Shown here: positions 20,422 to 32,179 of the stretch, one piece after another
Layout of the letters: each line of letters opens with the position of its first letter
Numbering within the stretch: the first letter of the stretch is position 1
Assembly (NCBI RefSeq): GCF_900156155.1
Contig: NZ_FTMD01000015.1
Coordinates: 61,575-125,574 of the forward strand
Source of the DNA: Aromatoleum tolulyticum
Lineage (GTDB): Bacteria > Pseudomonadota > Gammaproteobacteria > Burkholderiales > Rhodocyclaceae
Direction: 5' to 3'
Length of the DNA: 64,000 nt
Position numbers and translations under genes: made by a program
The notes under the pieces: generated by a model
Told to the model about the DNA's origin: nothing
Database searches by the model: none
The model's input: only the letters and a program-made list of their open reading frames with translations

Positions 20422-22925
20422 GCCGGGTACTGGGTCGGATCTTCGTCGCCAGCCTTGCCCGCCGCCGTCTCGCAACGGCGCTGTCGCTGTTCGCGATCGC
20501 GCTCGGCGTCGCCCTCGGCCTCGCCGTGCAGATCATCCACGGTGCGGCGCTCGACGAATTCGGCCGCGGCATGCGGCTTCTTGCCGGCGAGGCCGACCTG
20601 CAGGTGGCCGGGCCGCGCGACGGCTTCGACGATGCGCTGTACGGCCGGCTGGCGATGCGCGACGAGGTGGCCGATGCCAGTCCCGTCGTGGAGCTCGAGG
20701 TCCGCCTGCCGGCACATGACCGGTCGCTCCCCATCTTCGGTATCGATGCCCTGCGGGTCGCTCGCGTCCATCCGGCCCTGATGCCGCAGGTCGATGAGGC
20801 CCGGCGCGACGGCGCTGCCCTGGCCGCGCTGCAGTCCGACGCGCTGTTCCTAAGCCCGGCGGCCGAGGCCGAACTCGGCGTCTCCGCCGGCGAGCGGCTG
20901 GAGGTCCTGGCCGGCACGCGGGTGGTGTCGCTGCGTGTCGCCGGAGCGGTGCCCGGTGCGGGACAGGGGCGGGTGCTGGCGGTCATGGATATCGCCGCTG
21001 CCCAGCAGCTCTTCGGCCGATCGGGCCGCATCACGCGCATCGATCTGAGCCTGAAGCCGGGCATCGACGTCGCCGCCGCACGCGATGCGCTCGCGCCGGG
21101 GCTGCCCGCGGGCGTCGAAGTGCTCACTCCGCGCGCGTCCGAGGCGCTGGCGGCGGGCCTCTCGCGCGCCTACCGCGTGAATCTCACGATGCTGGCCGCG
21201 ATCGCCCTGGTCACCGGCGGGTTTCTCGTCTTTTCCACCCAGTTTCTCGCCGTTGCACGCCGTCGCCAGGAGTTCGCCTTCCTGCGCGCGCTGGGGTTGG
21301 AGCGCGGGGCGCTGATGCGCGGACTGCTGGTCGAAGGTGCCGTGGTCGGGTTCGCCGGCGGCCTGCTCGGGATCGCCCTCGGGCACGGGTTTGCCGCCGT
21401 CGCCTTCGATGTCGCCGGCGGCGATCTCGGCGCGGGCTACTTCAGCGGCATGACCCCCGCGCTGCGCTTCGACCTGCCCGCGAGCGGCACCTATCTCCTG
21501 CTGGGCGTTCTCGCCGGGCTGGCGGGAGCATGGCTGCCGGCGCGCGAGGCACGGCGCATGCTGCCCGCGCGCGCGCTCAAGTCCGGCGACGAGGCCAGCA
21601 TGTTCCGCTTCCATCCGCGCCCGCGCCGTGCCGCAGCCTGCCTGGCGGGCGCCGCGGTGCTGTGCCTGCTGCCGCCGCTCGGCGGCGTGCCCGTATTCGG
21701 CTACCTCGCCGTCGCCCTCATCCTGGTCGGCGCCGTGCTGGTGCTGCCGATGCTCGTGCGCGGCGTTACGCGCATCGCGTCGCGTCCGCGCCGGGCCCTG
21801 TGGAGGCTGGCGAATGCCCGCCTTGCGGCTGCCCCCGGTCAGGGTGTCGTCGCCGGCGCCGGGGTTGTCGCGAGCGTCGCGCTCGCCGTGGCGATGGCGA
21901 TCATGGTCGCCTCCTTCCGCGACTCGGTCGATCGCTGGCTCACCGCCGTGCTGCCCGCCGATCTTTACGTCAGCGCCTCCCCGCAGGGGACCAGCGGCTT
22001 CCTCGATCCTGCCGCGCTGGCGCGGATCGCGGCCCTGCCGGGCGTGTCTCGAACCATGCCGGTGCGCTTCGACACCGTGCGCCTCGACGACCGCCACCTC
22101 CCGGTATCCCTGATCGCGCGTCCGCTGGACGGCGGAAGGCTGCTCCCGCTGGTCGGTCTGGCGACGCCGCCCCCCGTGGGCGAGAAGCCTGCGTGGGTGT
22201 CGGAAGCGATGGCCGACCTCTTCGCGCTCGGGGCCGGTGACCGCCTCGTCCTGCCGCTGGGAGGAAATCCGGTGGCCTTCCGCGTCGCCGGCGTGTGGCG
22301 CGACTACGCGCGACAGCAGGGCGCGGTCGCGATCGAGCTGGCGGACTACCGCGCAGCGACCGGCGATCTCGTCGCGAACGACGTCGGCGTCTTTCTCGCC
22401 GCGGGCACGTCCTTCGACACGGTCGCTGCGGCAGTGCGCGACATCCTCGGCGAGAACGCGGTGCGGATCGCGAGCCCCGGCGAGATTCGCGCCCGGAGCC
22501 TCGCGATCTTCGATCGCACATTCCTGGTCACCTACGCGATGGAAGCGGTCGCCGTGCTCATCGGCCTGTTCGGCGTAAGCACCAGCTTTGCAGTGCTGGC
22601 GATCGCGCGGCGCAAGGAATTCGGCGTGCTGCGCCATCTCGGGATGACGCGCGGCGAGGTCGGCCGGCTGATTACGCTCGAAGGCGTGCTCACGGCGGCG
22701 GCCGGCACCGCGCTCGGACTGGTTGCGGGAACCGCGGTGGCCTTCGTCCTGATCGAAGTCGTCAATCGCCAGAGTTTCCACTGGAGCATGGATCTGCACG
22801 TTCCGTTCGGCGGTCTGCTGGTTTTCGCCGCCATCGTGATCGCGCTTGCGGGGCTCGCGGCACGCGTGTCGGGCTATCAGGCGATGCGCGGCTCGGCCGT
22901 GCTGGCCGTGCGGGAGGACTGGTGA
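20418..22925 (+). CDS. FtsX-like ABC permease, two fused halves
   Basis: The 835-residue protein has the double-FtsX layout: an N-terminal anchor helix (about 15-35), a large periplasmic domain, three helices near 255-375, then a second anchor helix (about 475-500), another periplasmic domain and three C-terminal helices. The halves end in related permease motifs (FAFLRALGLERGALMRGLL and FGVLRHLGMTRGEVGRLI), showing an internal duplication. The start is GTG at 20418, overlapping the ATPase stop. By class it would move or extract a lipophilic substrate at the inner membrane face and hand it to a periplasmic partner; substrate unknown. Confidence 0.88.
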
Positions 22926-24004
22926 TGGCCTGGAGGCGGATCTGGCGCACCCTTGTCTTCGCCGTGTGCGGCGAGCTTGCCGTGTCTGCGGCGACGGCCG
23001 GCCCCGACTATCCCCCCGTGCTGGCCGGGACGGTGCTGCGCTTTCCCGAAGATGGCGGCGCACATCCGGACTTCCGTACCGAATGGTGGTACGTCACCGG
23101 GTGGATCACCGACGAACGGGGCGTCGAGCGCGGCTTCCAGGTCACCTTCTTCCGCGTCCGCACGGGGATCGGGGAAGACAACCCGAGCCGCTTCGCACCG
23201 CGCCAGCTGGTGCTCGCCCATGCGGCGATCGCCGATCCTGCTGCGGGGCGCCTCCTTCACGCCGAGCGCAGCGAACGCGCGCTCGACCCGCTTGCCGGCG
23301 CCGCTACCGGGGCGACGCGCGTATGGATCCGCGACTGGCAGCTCGCATGGACGCAGGATCACTATCGCAGCCGCGTCGATGCCGGATCCTTCGCCTTCGA
23401 CCTGCGTTTCGTTCCGCCCGGCCCTCCCGTGCTCAACGGCGACAACGGCTTCAGCCAGAAGGCCGGCGATCCGAAGCACGCGAGCCATTACTACAGCCGC
23501 CCGCAGCTCGCGGTCAGCGGCTCGCTGCGTGTGGATGGCGCCACCGTCGCGGTGACGGGCCGTGCCTGGCTGGACCACGAGTGGTCCAGCGAACTGCTGC
23601 CCGAGGGCGCGCGCGGCTGGGACTGGATCGGCATCAACCTCCACGACGGCGGCTCGCTGATGGCTTTCCGCATGCGCGACGAGCGGGGCGGGGCGCTGTG
23701 GTCCGCCGGCACGCTGCGCACCGATGGCGAAACCCGCGCCCTGCGACCTGGACAGGTGGCCTTCACTCCGCAGCGGCGCTGGCGCTCGCCCCGCACCGGC
23801 GCCGAGTATGCGGTCGAATGGAGCATCGACATCGACGGCCGCCGGCTGGAGCTGCGCCCGCTGATGGACGACCAGGAGCTCGACAGCCGCCGTTCGACCG
23901 GCGCCGTGTATTGGGAGGGCGCCGTACGGCTGCTCGAATCGGGCCGCGAGATCGGTCGCGGTTACCTCGAGATGACCGGCTACGCCGAACGCCTGCGGAT
24001 GTGA
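22925..24004 (+). CDS. secreted CrtC/AttH-like lipocalin-fold protein
   Basis: The 359-residue protein starts with a signal peptide (hydrophobic segment about 9-25). The mature part carries typical AttH/CrtC blocks: EWWYVTGWITDERG near 48-61, FQVTFFRVRTG, LAHAAIADPA, FSQKAGDPKHASHYYSRPQL and WLDHEWSSELL with DWIGINL. These proteins form a double lipocalin-like barrel; the family includes carotenoid 1,2-hydratase and the AttH component of ABC systems. The ATG overlaps the permease stop (TGATG), so a lipid-carrier or chaperone role for the transporter above is more likely than carotenoid chemistry. Confidence 0.85.
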   Translation: MAWRRIWRTLVFAVCGELAVSAATAGPDYPPVLAGTVLRFPEDGGAHPDFRTEWWYVTGWITDERGVERGFQVTFFRVRTGIGEDNPSRFAPRQLVLAHAAIADPAAGRLLHAERSERALDPLAGAATGATRVWIRDWQLAWTQDHYRSRVDAGSFAFDLRFVPPGPPVLNGDNGFSQKAGDPKHASHYYSRPQLAVSGSLRVDGATVAVTGRAWLDHEWSSELLPEGARGWDWIGINLHDGGSLMAFRMRDERGGALWSAGTLRTDGETRALRPGQVAFTPQRRWRSPRTGAEYAVEWSIDIDGRRLELRPLMDDQELDSRRSTGAVYWEGAVRLLESGREIGRGYLEMTGYAERLRM

Positions 24005-24011
24005 GGCCGTG

Positions 24012-24017
24012 TATAAT
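24012..24017 (+). promoter_or_regulatory. -10 box for tRNA-Leu
   Basis: A perfect TATAAT lies 47 bases upstream of tRNA-Leu, within a GC-rich stretch just after the preceding stop codon. I see no convincing -35 at the usual spacing. Confidence 0.45.
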
Positions 24018-24064
24018 GCGCGCGCCGCTGCAATGGCGGCAGCCCGCATCGCGGGCACGGCGGG

Positions 24065-24149
24065 GCCCAAGTGGCGGAATTGGTAGACGCACCAGATTTA
24101 GGTTCTGGCGCCGCGAGGCGTGGGGGTTCGAGTCCCTTCTTGGGCACCA
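24065..24149 (+). tRNA. tRNA-Leu (anticodon UAG)
   Basis: Acceptor strands GCCCAAG and CTTGGGC pair perfectly, the anticodon stem CCAGA/TCTGG encloses TTTAGGT with anticodon TAG, a long variable arm (class II) follows and the T-arm reads GGGTTCGAGTCCC. CCA is encoded. It decodes CUA. Confidence 0.97.
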
Positions 24150-24297
24150 TATGGCGCAGGCGGTCCGTGCGAAGCCGGGCTTCGGCCGCGCCAGCCTGTC
24201 ATCGACAGGTATCGTCCTGCCTGCTTCGGGGCGGGACGCGTTCGATATCGAGGGAAAGGATCGCCCGCGGCGCCTTTCCGCATTCACGGAATACGCA

Positions 24298-25581
24298 ATG
24301 ACTAACGCGCAGTGGTTCCTGCTGGTGGGCGGCCTTTTGCTCGCGATGGGCCTGACTTCGTCGCTCCTCAAGCGCTTGCCGGTCACGAGCGCGATCATCT
24401 ACCTCGCGGTCGGCATGCTGGTCGGGCCGACGGTGCTGCACCTCTTCCATTTCAATCCGCTCAAGGAATCCGCGCTACTCGAGATCCTCACCGAAGCGGC
24501 CGCGCTGATCTCTCTGTACGCGGCGGGTGTCAAGATGCCCGTTCCGGTCAGCCTGGCGCGGTGGCGCACGCCCATTCTCCTCGCGTTCGTGTCGATGGCG
24601 GTCACGGTGCTCCTGGTGACCGCCTTTTCCCACTACGCGCTGGGGCTGCCGCTCGGGGCCGCGGTCCTGCTCGGGGCGATCGTTGCGCCGACCGATCCGG
24701 TGCTCGCGACCGACGTCCAGATCCGCCATCCGGGCGACCGCGATCGCCTGCGCTTTACGCTGACCTGCGAGGCCGGCATGAACGATGGCAGCGCGTTTCC
24801 CTTCGTCATGCTCGGACTCGGTCTGCTCGGTCTGCACGAGTTGGGCGAACTGGGTACGCGCTGGCTGCTGGTGGACGTCGTGTGGGCCACGCTCGCCGGC
24901 ATCGCGCTGGGCGCGGTTTCCGGTGCCGGGCTCGCCCACCTGGCGTATCGCCTGCGCAGCAGTCGGCCCGGGCACGGACTGCTCGACGACTTCCTGGGCC
25001 TGGGTCTGATCGCGCTGGTGTATGGCGTCAGCCTGCTGATCAGCGCATGGGGTTTCCTGGCAGTGTTCTTCGCCGCGGTCGCGTTGCGTCAGACCGAGCG
25101 GCAGCTGGCGGGTGCCGGGCCCGACGTGCCCGAGCGGCTGCTGGCGAACGACAGCGGAGAGGGCGGTGAGGGCATGCCGGCGGTGACGGTGAGCGAGGGC
25201 TCGCTGGTGTTCAAGGAGCACCTCGAGCGCCTGTCCGAGGTGGTGCTCATCCTGCTGATCGGCGGCACCCTGTTCGTCGACTCGTGGAGCTGGCGCGCGG
25301 TGTCACTGGCGCTGTTCCTGTTTCTCGTCGCACGTCCGGTGAGCGTGTTCGTCGGGCTTGCAGGCACGCGCACGCCCGGGAATGCCAAGGCGCTCGCCGG
25401 CTGGTTCGGCGTGCGCGGAATCGGCTCCCTGTACTACCTGATGTATGCGATCCAGCACGGGCTGCCGGAAAAACTCGCGCTCGAGCTGATCCACATGACA
25501 CTGATCGTCGTTACCCTTTCGATCCTGTGTCACGGGATCAGCGTCAAGCCGCTGATGGAGCGTTTCTGGCAGGAGCGCTGA
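24298..25581 (+). CDS. CPA1-family Na+/H+ antiporter
   Basis: The 427-residue membrane protein has about 12 hydrophobic segments and the cation:proton antiporter motifs: VGPTVLHLF in an early helix, LGAIVAPTDPVLATDVQI (about 129-146) and CEAGMNDGSAFPFV (about 157-170), where the paired Asp residues bind the cation, plus a WFGVRGIGSLYYL segment near 368. This matches NhaP/NhaK-like antiporters that export sodium or potassium in exchange for protons. Unlike many relatives it has no long cytoplasmic tail. The ATG at 24298 begins directly before the first helix. Its stop and the stop of the next, convergent gene abut (TGATCA). Confidence 0.88.
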   Translation: MTNAQWFLLVGGLLLAMGLTSSLLKRLPVTSAIIYLAVGMLVGPTVLHLFHFNPLKESALLEILTEAAALISLYAAGVKMPVPVSLARWRTPILLAFVSMAVTVLLVTAFSHYALGLPLGAAVLLGAIVAPTDPVLATDVQIRHPGDRDRLRFTLTCEAGMNDGSAFPFVMLGLGLLGLHELGELGTRWLLVDVVWATLAGIALGAVSGAGLAHLAYRLRSSRPGHGLLDDFLGLGLIALVYGVSLLISAWGFLAVFFAAVALRQTERQLAGAGPDVPERLLANDSGEGGEGMPAVTVSEGSLVFKEHLERLSEVVLILLIGGTLFVDSWSWRAVSLALFLFLVARPVSVFVGLAGTRTPGNAKALAGWFGVRGIGSLYYLMYAIQHGLPEKLALELIHMTLIVVTLSILCHGISVKPLMERFWQER

Positions 25582-26562
25582 TCAGTGCGCCGGCTTGGGA
25601 AGCGGCGAATACTCGAGCGGCACCCAGGCGTACACGCCCTTGCCGTCGGCGCGCACGTGGCCGATGCCGGGGAAGGGCAGATGCATGCCGGCGACCAGGG
25701 TCTTGCTCGCGGCCAGCGAGTACATGAGGCTGCGGCGGGTTGCGATCGCCTGGTTCTGATCGAAGTCGAACTCGATCGAGACGCCCGGCAGCGCGAACTG
25801 GACCGCATGCGAGTGCACGATGTCGCCCCAGATGAGCAGCTTCTGGCCGGACGACTCGACGGAGATCGCGCTGTGTCCCGGTGTGTGGCCGTAAGCCTTG
25901 ACCGCGCGCACGCCGGACGCAATCTCCGTGCCGTCGGCGAAGGTGCGCCACTTGCCGCGTGCCTGGTAGGGCGCGGCGACGTCGCGTGCCATCCTGAAAA
26001 AATCCTGCATCTCGGGCTTGGCTGCGGCGGCGGCCTGCTGCGACAGCCAGAAGTCGTTGTCGAGCACCGACACGTAGACGTTCGCGTTCGGGAACACCGG
26101 CGGAGCCGCCGGATCGCCGAGCCCGCCGATGTGGTCGGGGTGCATGTGGGTCAGGATGATGGTGTCGACCTGCGCGGGGTCGTAGCCTGCGGCCCTGAGG
26201 TTGTCGACGACGAAGCCGAGCGTGGGGCCGAAGAGCTTGGCTGCCCCGGCGTCAACCAGGATCAGGTTGCCCCCGGTGTTGATCAGGTAGGCATTCACCG
26301 CGGTCTGCATCTTCGGGTTGCCCACGAACATGCGGGCCAGCATCCGGTTGAGGTCTTCCGGTTCGGCGTTCTTGAGCAGCTTGGTATCGAGCTCGATTGC
26401 ACCGTCATAGAGCGCGGTGACTTCGAACTGTCCGACCATGGTCCGGTAGTAGCCCGGAACCTGGGTCTTAACCATGGGGGCTTCCGCCAGCGCCGGGGCT
26501 GCAGGTGCGAGGGCGAACAGCGCAGCACTCACGGCGAGGACTCGCTGGAGGCTCTTGTACAT
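25582..26562 (-). CDS. periplasmic metallo-beta-lactamase-fold hydrolase
   Basis: This 326-residue protein has a signal peptide (hydrophobic residues about 7-25, ALA) and the MBL zinc motif THMHPDHIGG near residue 130, GHTPGHS and GDIVHSH further on, enough for two zinc ions. Close relatives are annotated as MBL-fold metallohydrolases, some with lactonase or beta-lactamase activity; the substrate here is not known. The ATG at 26562 has AGGAG seven bases upstream; the ATG six bases before it is too close to that site. Confidence 0.8.
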   Translation of the reverse strand: MYKSLQRVLAVSAALFALAPAAPALAEAPMVKTQVPGYYRTMVGQFEVTALYDGAIELDTKLLKNAEPEDLNRMLARMFVGNPKMQTAVNAYLINTGGNLILVDAGAAKLFGPTLGFVVDNLRAAGYDPAQVDTIILTHMHPDHIGGLGDPAAPPVFPNANVYVSVLDNDFWLSQQAAAAAKPEMQDFFRMARDVAAPYQARGKWRTFADGTEIASGVRAVKAYGHTPGHSAISVESSGQKLLIWGDIVHSHAVQFALPGVSIEFDFDQNQAIATRRSLMYSLAASKTLVAGMHLPFPGIGHVRADGKGVYAWVPLEYSPLPKPAH

Positions 26563-26669
26563 GTACATTCTCCTGTCGGTTGGGGCGATGAGCACGTCAT
26601 GGAGAATAGCGCAAAACGTGCCCATCGCGAGGCGGGCGGCGGCATGTGCCGGCCACCCGGTCATGCCTG

Positions 26670-28334
<1,665 letters not shown>

Positions 28335-28519
28335 TGGGTCGCTTTTTTGTTTCGGTCAAACCGATATGATGAAGTGCGCAAAGGATACCTCAAGCCCGCC
28401 GGTGCTTGCGCTGTCGCGGAAGTGAGAAGGAATCCCGCGCCGTCGGCTGACGCGGCCGTTATTGTTTTGTTACACAATGGCCACATGAGGTGCGTTCCTG
28501 TTGCGCGCCTCAGCCCCCG

Positions 28520-30475
28520 ATGGATCGCGAAATGCACGATGCCGAAGATCTGGGTGCCGACACCGCGCCGGTGCGTAGTTGGTCGCCCGTGGGGGGCGTA
28601 TTCATCGCAGTCGCACTCGCCTGTGCGATCGGTGCGGCTTTCGTTGTCTGGCGCCATCTCGGCCAGCGTCACGAAGAGCAGGTGTACGCGCATCTCGCCA
28701 GTCATTCTGCCGAAGTCGTCCTGAAGGTCAGCGAGCGCTTTCACTCCTACCGCATGCTGCTGCGCAGCGGCCAGGCCTTTCTGCGCTCACGCGAGGATCT
28801 CGATCTTGCCGCGTGGCGGACCTACCTGCAGCGGCTGTCGTTCCAGGAAGACTTTCCGGGTGTGCAGGGAATCGGATTTGCCCAATGGATATTGCCGGAT
28901 CAGCTCGAGGCACATACGCGGGCCATGCGCGAATTCGGCAGCAGCGACTACAGGGTGTGGCCCGAGGGGCAGCGGGAGTTCCTGAGCAGCATCGTCGTGC
29001 TTGAACCGGCCGATTGGCGCAATGCACGTGCGATCGGTTACGACATGTATTCCGAACCCGTCAGGCGCGAGGCGATGGATCGGGCCGTGCAGTCCGGCGA
29101 GGCGGCCCTGAGCAGAAAGACCGTTCTCGTCCAGGAAACGGAAACGGACGTGCAGGCGGGCGTTCTGCTCTACATGCCGCTGTTCGGCGACGGGATGCCG
29201 GTCGCGACGGAGGCCGAGCGCTGGATCGCACTCAGGGGGTGGGTCTACCTGCCGTTCCGGATGGCCAGCCTGATGCGCCAGATGCTGGACCAGCATCGCG
29301 GCCAGGTCCGCATGCAGGTGTTCGACGGGATCCACGCACCGGAAGCCCTGCTCTACGACAGTCATGCCGGAATGCCGGAGTCCGCTACCGGTCAGGTCAG
29401 TACCGAGCGCGCCCAGCTCGGCGGGATCGAGTGGATCATCCGCCTCGAGGCCCTGCCGTCATTCGACGCCGAACCCGACATCCGCCAGGCGGAATTCATA
29501 TCGGTCGTGCTGGTCGGCGTCCTGCTCGTCATGATGGCGCTGTTTTTTGCGATTACCCGTGAGCGCGCGGCGCGCTTGGCGCGGACCACGGGTTCGTTGC
29601 GTCGGAGCGAGGCGAAATACAGCACGCTGGTGAATCTTGCCCACGACGGCATTGCGGCGACCGACGCGGATTTCCGGCTGACCTTCGTCAACCCCGGATT
29701 TGTGGACCTCGTCGGGCGCGCCGAATCGCAATTGCTCGGACATGCGCTGGACGAGTTGTGGGCCGACGGCAGTGGTGAAAGCCGCGAACTGATACTCGCC
29801 CGTCTCGAGGAAGGGCAGAGCAAACGCTACGAAGTACGAGTGACGCGCGGAGATGGCAGGCAGTTGACCGTCCTCGCCTCGCTGGCGCCGCTCAACGACG
29901 GCTGGGGCCGGATGAAGGGTGTCATCGCGCTCCTGTCGGACATCACCGAGCGCAAGGAGGCCGAGCGGCGCATTGCGCACATGGCTACGCACGACATCCT
30001 GACCGGTGCCGTGAATCGGCTCATGTTCGGCGAACTGTTGGGATACGCGCTCGTCCAGGCACGGCGCTCGGGGCACCGGTTTGCGCTGCTGTTCATCGAC
30101 CTCGACCACTTCAAGCAGGTCAACGACGAACTGGGACACCATGTCGGCGACTTGCTGCTGTGCGAGGCGGTCCGGCGCATGCAGGGCTCGATCAGGTCCT
30201 CCGATGCGCTGGGGCGGCGGGGTGGGGACGAATTCGTCGTGCTGCTGCCCGAAGTCGGTGCCGACAAGGACGCCGAGATCGTCGCAGAGAAGATCCGTGC
30301 TGCGCTCGAAAAGCCGTTCGTGCTCGAGGGGCGCGAGGTGCGCATCTCGTCGAGCATCGGCATCGCCCTCTATCCCGAGGACGGCAAGGACGAACATGAG
30401 CTGATGTGCCGTGCCGACGAGGCCATGTACCGCGCGAAGCTAGGTGGGCGCAACCGCGCTTGCCGGGCGCGCTAG
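28520..30475 (+). CDS. CHASE-PAS-GGDEF diguanylate cyclase
   Basis: The 651-residue protein has a membrane helix at about 25-45, a periplasmic CHASE-type domain of about 280 residues (the FPGVQGIGFAQWI segment near 115 is characteristic), a second helix near 332-350, a PAS domain (about 375-490, FRLTFVNPGFVDLVGR) and a GGDEF domain. The active site RRGGDEF is preceded five residues earlier by the I-site RSSD, so cyclic di-GMP synthesis with feedback inhibition is expected; no EAL domain follows. The start is uncertain: ATG 28520, ATG 28532 and GTG 28490 are in frame and none has a strong ribosome site. Divergent from ettA. Confidence 0.88.
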   Translation: MDREMHDAEDLGADTAPVRSWSPVGGVFIAVALACAIGAAFVVWRHLGQRHEEQVYAHLASHSAEVVLKVSERFHSYRMLLRSGQAFLRSREDLDLAAWRTYLQRLSFQEDFPGVQGIGFAQWILPDQLEAHTRAMREFGSSDYRVWPEGQREFLSSIVVLEPADWRNARAIGYDMYSEPVRREAMDRAVQSGEAALSRKTVLVQETETDVQAGVLLYMPLFGDGMPVATEAERWIALRGWVYLPFRMASLMRQMLDQHRGQVRMQVFDGIHAPEALLYDSHAGMPESATGQVSTERAQLGGIEWIIRLEALPSFDAEPDIRQAEFISVVLVGVLLVMMALFFAITRERAARLARTTGSLRRSEAKYSTLVNLAHDGIAATDADFRLTFVNPGFVDLVGRAESQLLGHALDELWADGSGESRELILARLEEGQSKRYEVRVTRGDGRQLTVLASLAPLNDGWGRMKGVIALLSDITERKEAERRIAHMATHDILTGAVNRLMFGELLGYALVQARRSGHRFALLFIDLDHFKQVNDELGHHVGDLLLCEAVRRMQGSIRSSDALGRRGGDEFVVLLPEVGADKDAEIVAEKIRAALEKPFVLEGREVRISSSIGIALYPEDGKDEHELMCRADEAMYRAKLGGRNRACRAR

Positions 30476-30499
30476 CGACAGGGTGCGACCCCGCGCGCG

Positions 30500-30778
30500 T
30501 CAGCCGATGGCGACCAGCGCGATCAGGTCGCCCTCGTCGATCAGATCGCCTTCATCGACCTTGACCTCGACGATGGTCCCGGCGCGGGGCGAGGGGATGT
30601 CCATCGCGGTTTTGCCGGTTTCCAGGACGATCAGCGGTTCGTCGTAGCCGATGGATTCGCCGGCCCGCACGAGCACGCTTTGCACGAAGACATCCTCGGT
30701 GCGGCAGTTTCCGCAGCTGTCCCAACATTCCGGGAACTTCGGCATGCGGATTTCGACGACCTGAGCCGCCACGGTCAT
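30500..30778 (-). CDS. stand-alone lipoyl/biotinyl-attachment domain protein with Cys cluster
   Basis: The 92-residue protein is essentially one lipoyl-domain barrel: EIRMPKFPE at the start, the modification hairpin VLETGKTAMDIPSP with its lysine at about 56, and GTIVEVKVDEGDLIDEGD at the end. ETGKT replaces the usual E(T/S)DKA. An insertion near residues 18-25, CWDSCGNC, adds three cysteines not present in ordinary lipoyl domains. No dehydrogenase or carboxylase subunit is nearby. It overlaps the end of the NrfJ-like gene by four bases, so both are probably made together. Biotin rather than lipoate is possible. Confidence 0.72.
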   Translation of the reverse strand: MTVAAQVVEIRMPKFPECWDSCGNCRTEDVFVQSVLVRAGESIGYDEPLIVLETGKTAMDIPSPRAGTIVEVKVDEGDLIDEGDLIALVAIG

Positions 30779-31197
30779 CGTTTTCCGGAGGTGGTCGATA
30801 CGGCGTCGACGAACATCACCGACTGGAAGGTGCGCTTGAGCAGTTTGCTGTAGAACTGCTCCATGGTCACCCCCTCGGCGAACTGCACCATGTCGCCGCG
30901 CATGATCTTCATCCTCGCGGTCGCGATCCAGTAGCTTTTTCCGGCCTCATCGACCTCGATGTAGGTGTACTCGTTGGCATCGATCGAATCGAGCGCGACG
31001 CCGGTACGGCGCAAGGCGGTGGAATGTTCCGCGCCGGGCCGGATCAGCTGCATTGCAGCGCCCGGTGAGGGGTGCCCTGGGGGCGGTGCAGGCCGGGCGG
31101 TTTGGGGCGCCATGGCCAACAGCGCCGCCAACAGGGGGAGGGACAAGCGTGCGGCGGCGTGCATAGGGAACACGACCGTCCGGCGAGGGAATTCCAT
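30775..31197 (-). CDS. secreted NrfJ-like small protein
   Basis: The product has 140 residues from the ATG at 31197, or 129 from the ATG at 31164; both give a hydrophobic signal sequence (SLPLLAALLAMA). The mature part contains VALDSIDANEYTYIEVDEAG and YWIATARMKIMRGDMV followed by FYSKLLKRTFQSVMFVDAV, the small beta-rich domain seen in NrfJ and other periplasmic proteins. Its biochemical role is not established. It is translationally coupled (ATGA) to the Cys-rich lipoyl domain protein. Confidence 0.6.
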   Translation of the reverse strand: MEFPRRTVVFPMHAAARLSLPLLAALLAMAPQTARPAPPPGHPSPGAAMQLIRPGAEHSTALRRTGVALDSIDANEYTYIEVDEAGKSYWIATARMKIMRGDMVQFAEGVTMEQFYSKLLKRTFQSVMFVDAVSTTSGKR

Positions 31198-31329
31198 GCT
31201 TCGATCCGGCTTGCTGCAAGTAAGCGGAAGTGTACTCCTGCATGGCCGTTCGCGCATCCAGTCCTTGTTGCTGCACGTAACGGGCGCTCATCCGGCGTCC
31301 TGCGCCGGACGGGCGCTCGCTTCTCGATC

Positions 31330-32106
31330 TCACTTCTCGACGAATGCGCGCTCGATCACGTAGTCGCCGGGCTCGCCGATGTGCTTCGAAATGTGGAAAC
31401 CGCGCGAGTCGAGCAGGTCGCAGCAATCCTTGAGCATCGCGGGGCTGCCGCAGATCATGGCGCGGTCGATGGCGGGATCCAGCTCGGGCAGTCCGATGTC
31501 GCGGAACAGCTTGCCGCTGTTGATGAGGTCGGTGAGGCGGCCCTGGTTCTCGAACGGTTCGCGCGTGACCGTCGGGTAGTAAATGAGTTTGTCGCGCACG
31601 AATTCCCCAAAGAATTCGTGTTGCGGCAATTCGTTGGTGATGAAGTCGCGGTACGCCAGCTCGGACACGGTGCGCACGCCATGGATGAGCACGACGCGTT
31701 CGAAGCGCTCGTAGGTCTCGGGATCCTGGATCACGCTCATGAAGGGAGCCAGCCCGGTACCGGTCGAGAGCAGGTAGAGGTGCTTGCCCGGCTTGAGGTC
31801 GTGCAGCACCAGGGTGCCGGTGGGCTTCTTGCTGACGACGATCGGATCGCCCTCCCGCAGGTGCTGGAGACGCGAGGTCAGCGGACCGTTGGGCACCTTG
31901 ATGCTGAAGAATTCGAGGTGCTCTTCGTGGTTCGGGCTCGCGATACTGTACGCACGTGTCAGCGGACGGCCTTCGACTTCGAGCCCGATCATCACGAATT
32001 GGCCGTTCGTGAATCGCAGCGCCCGGTCGCGGGTGGTACGGAAGCTGAAGAGGGAATCGTTCCAGTGGTGCACGCTCAGGACGCGTTCGGTCGCCAGGTT
32101 GCTCAT
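31330..32106 (-). CDS. fpr: ferredoxin--NADP(+) reductase
   Basis: The 258-residue flavoenzyme passes electrons between NADPH and ferredoxin/flavodoxin. It has the FAD-binding RPLTRAYSIAS (about 47-57), the pyrophosphate segment VSKKPTGTLV, the NADP site LLSTGTGLAPFMSVI (about 112-126), AMICGSPAMLKD and the C-terminal YVIERAFVEK typical of subclass I bacterial Fpr. Its upstream region is shared with a divergent LysR-type gene, the same layout as fprA-finR in Pseudomonas, where the regulator induces the reductase under redox stress. Confidence 0.93.
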   Translation of the reverse strand: MSNLATERVLSVHHWNDSLFSFRTTRDRALRFTNGQFVMIGLEVEGRPLTRAYSIASPNHEEHLEFFSIKVPNGPLTSRLQHLREGDPIVVSKKPTGTLVLHDLKPGKHLYLLSTGTGLAPFMSVIQDPETYERFERVVLIHGVRTVSELAYRDFITNELPQHEFFGEFVRDKLIYYPTVTREPFENQGRLTDLINSGKLFRDIGLPELDPAIDRAMICGSPAMLKDCCDLLDSRGFHISKHIGEPGDYVIERAFVEK

Positions 32107-32179
32107 CTCGGGTCTTGCTCCGCTCCGGTGTCAGATGGTGCGATTCTAGTTACCGACGCTAAGCTGATGCGTGGATAAT

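Noticed and set aside
22925..24004. Carotenoid 1,2-hydratase (CrtC)
   Set aside because: Fold family fits but no carotenoid genes are near, and the gene is coupled to an ABC permease; AttH-like role preferred.
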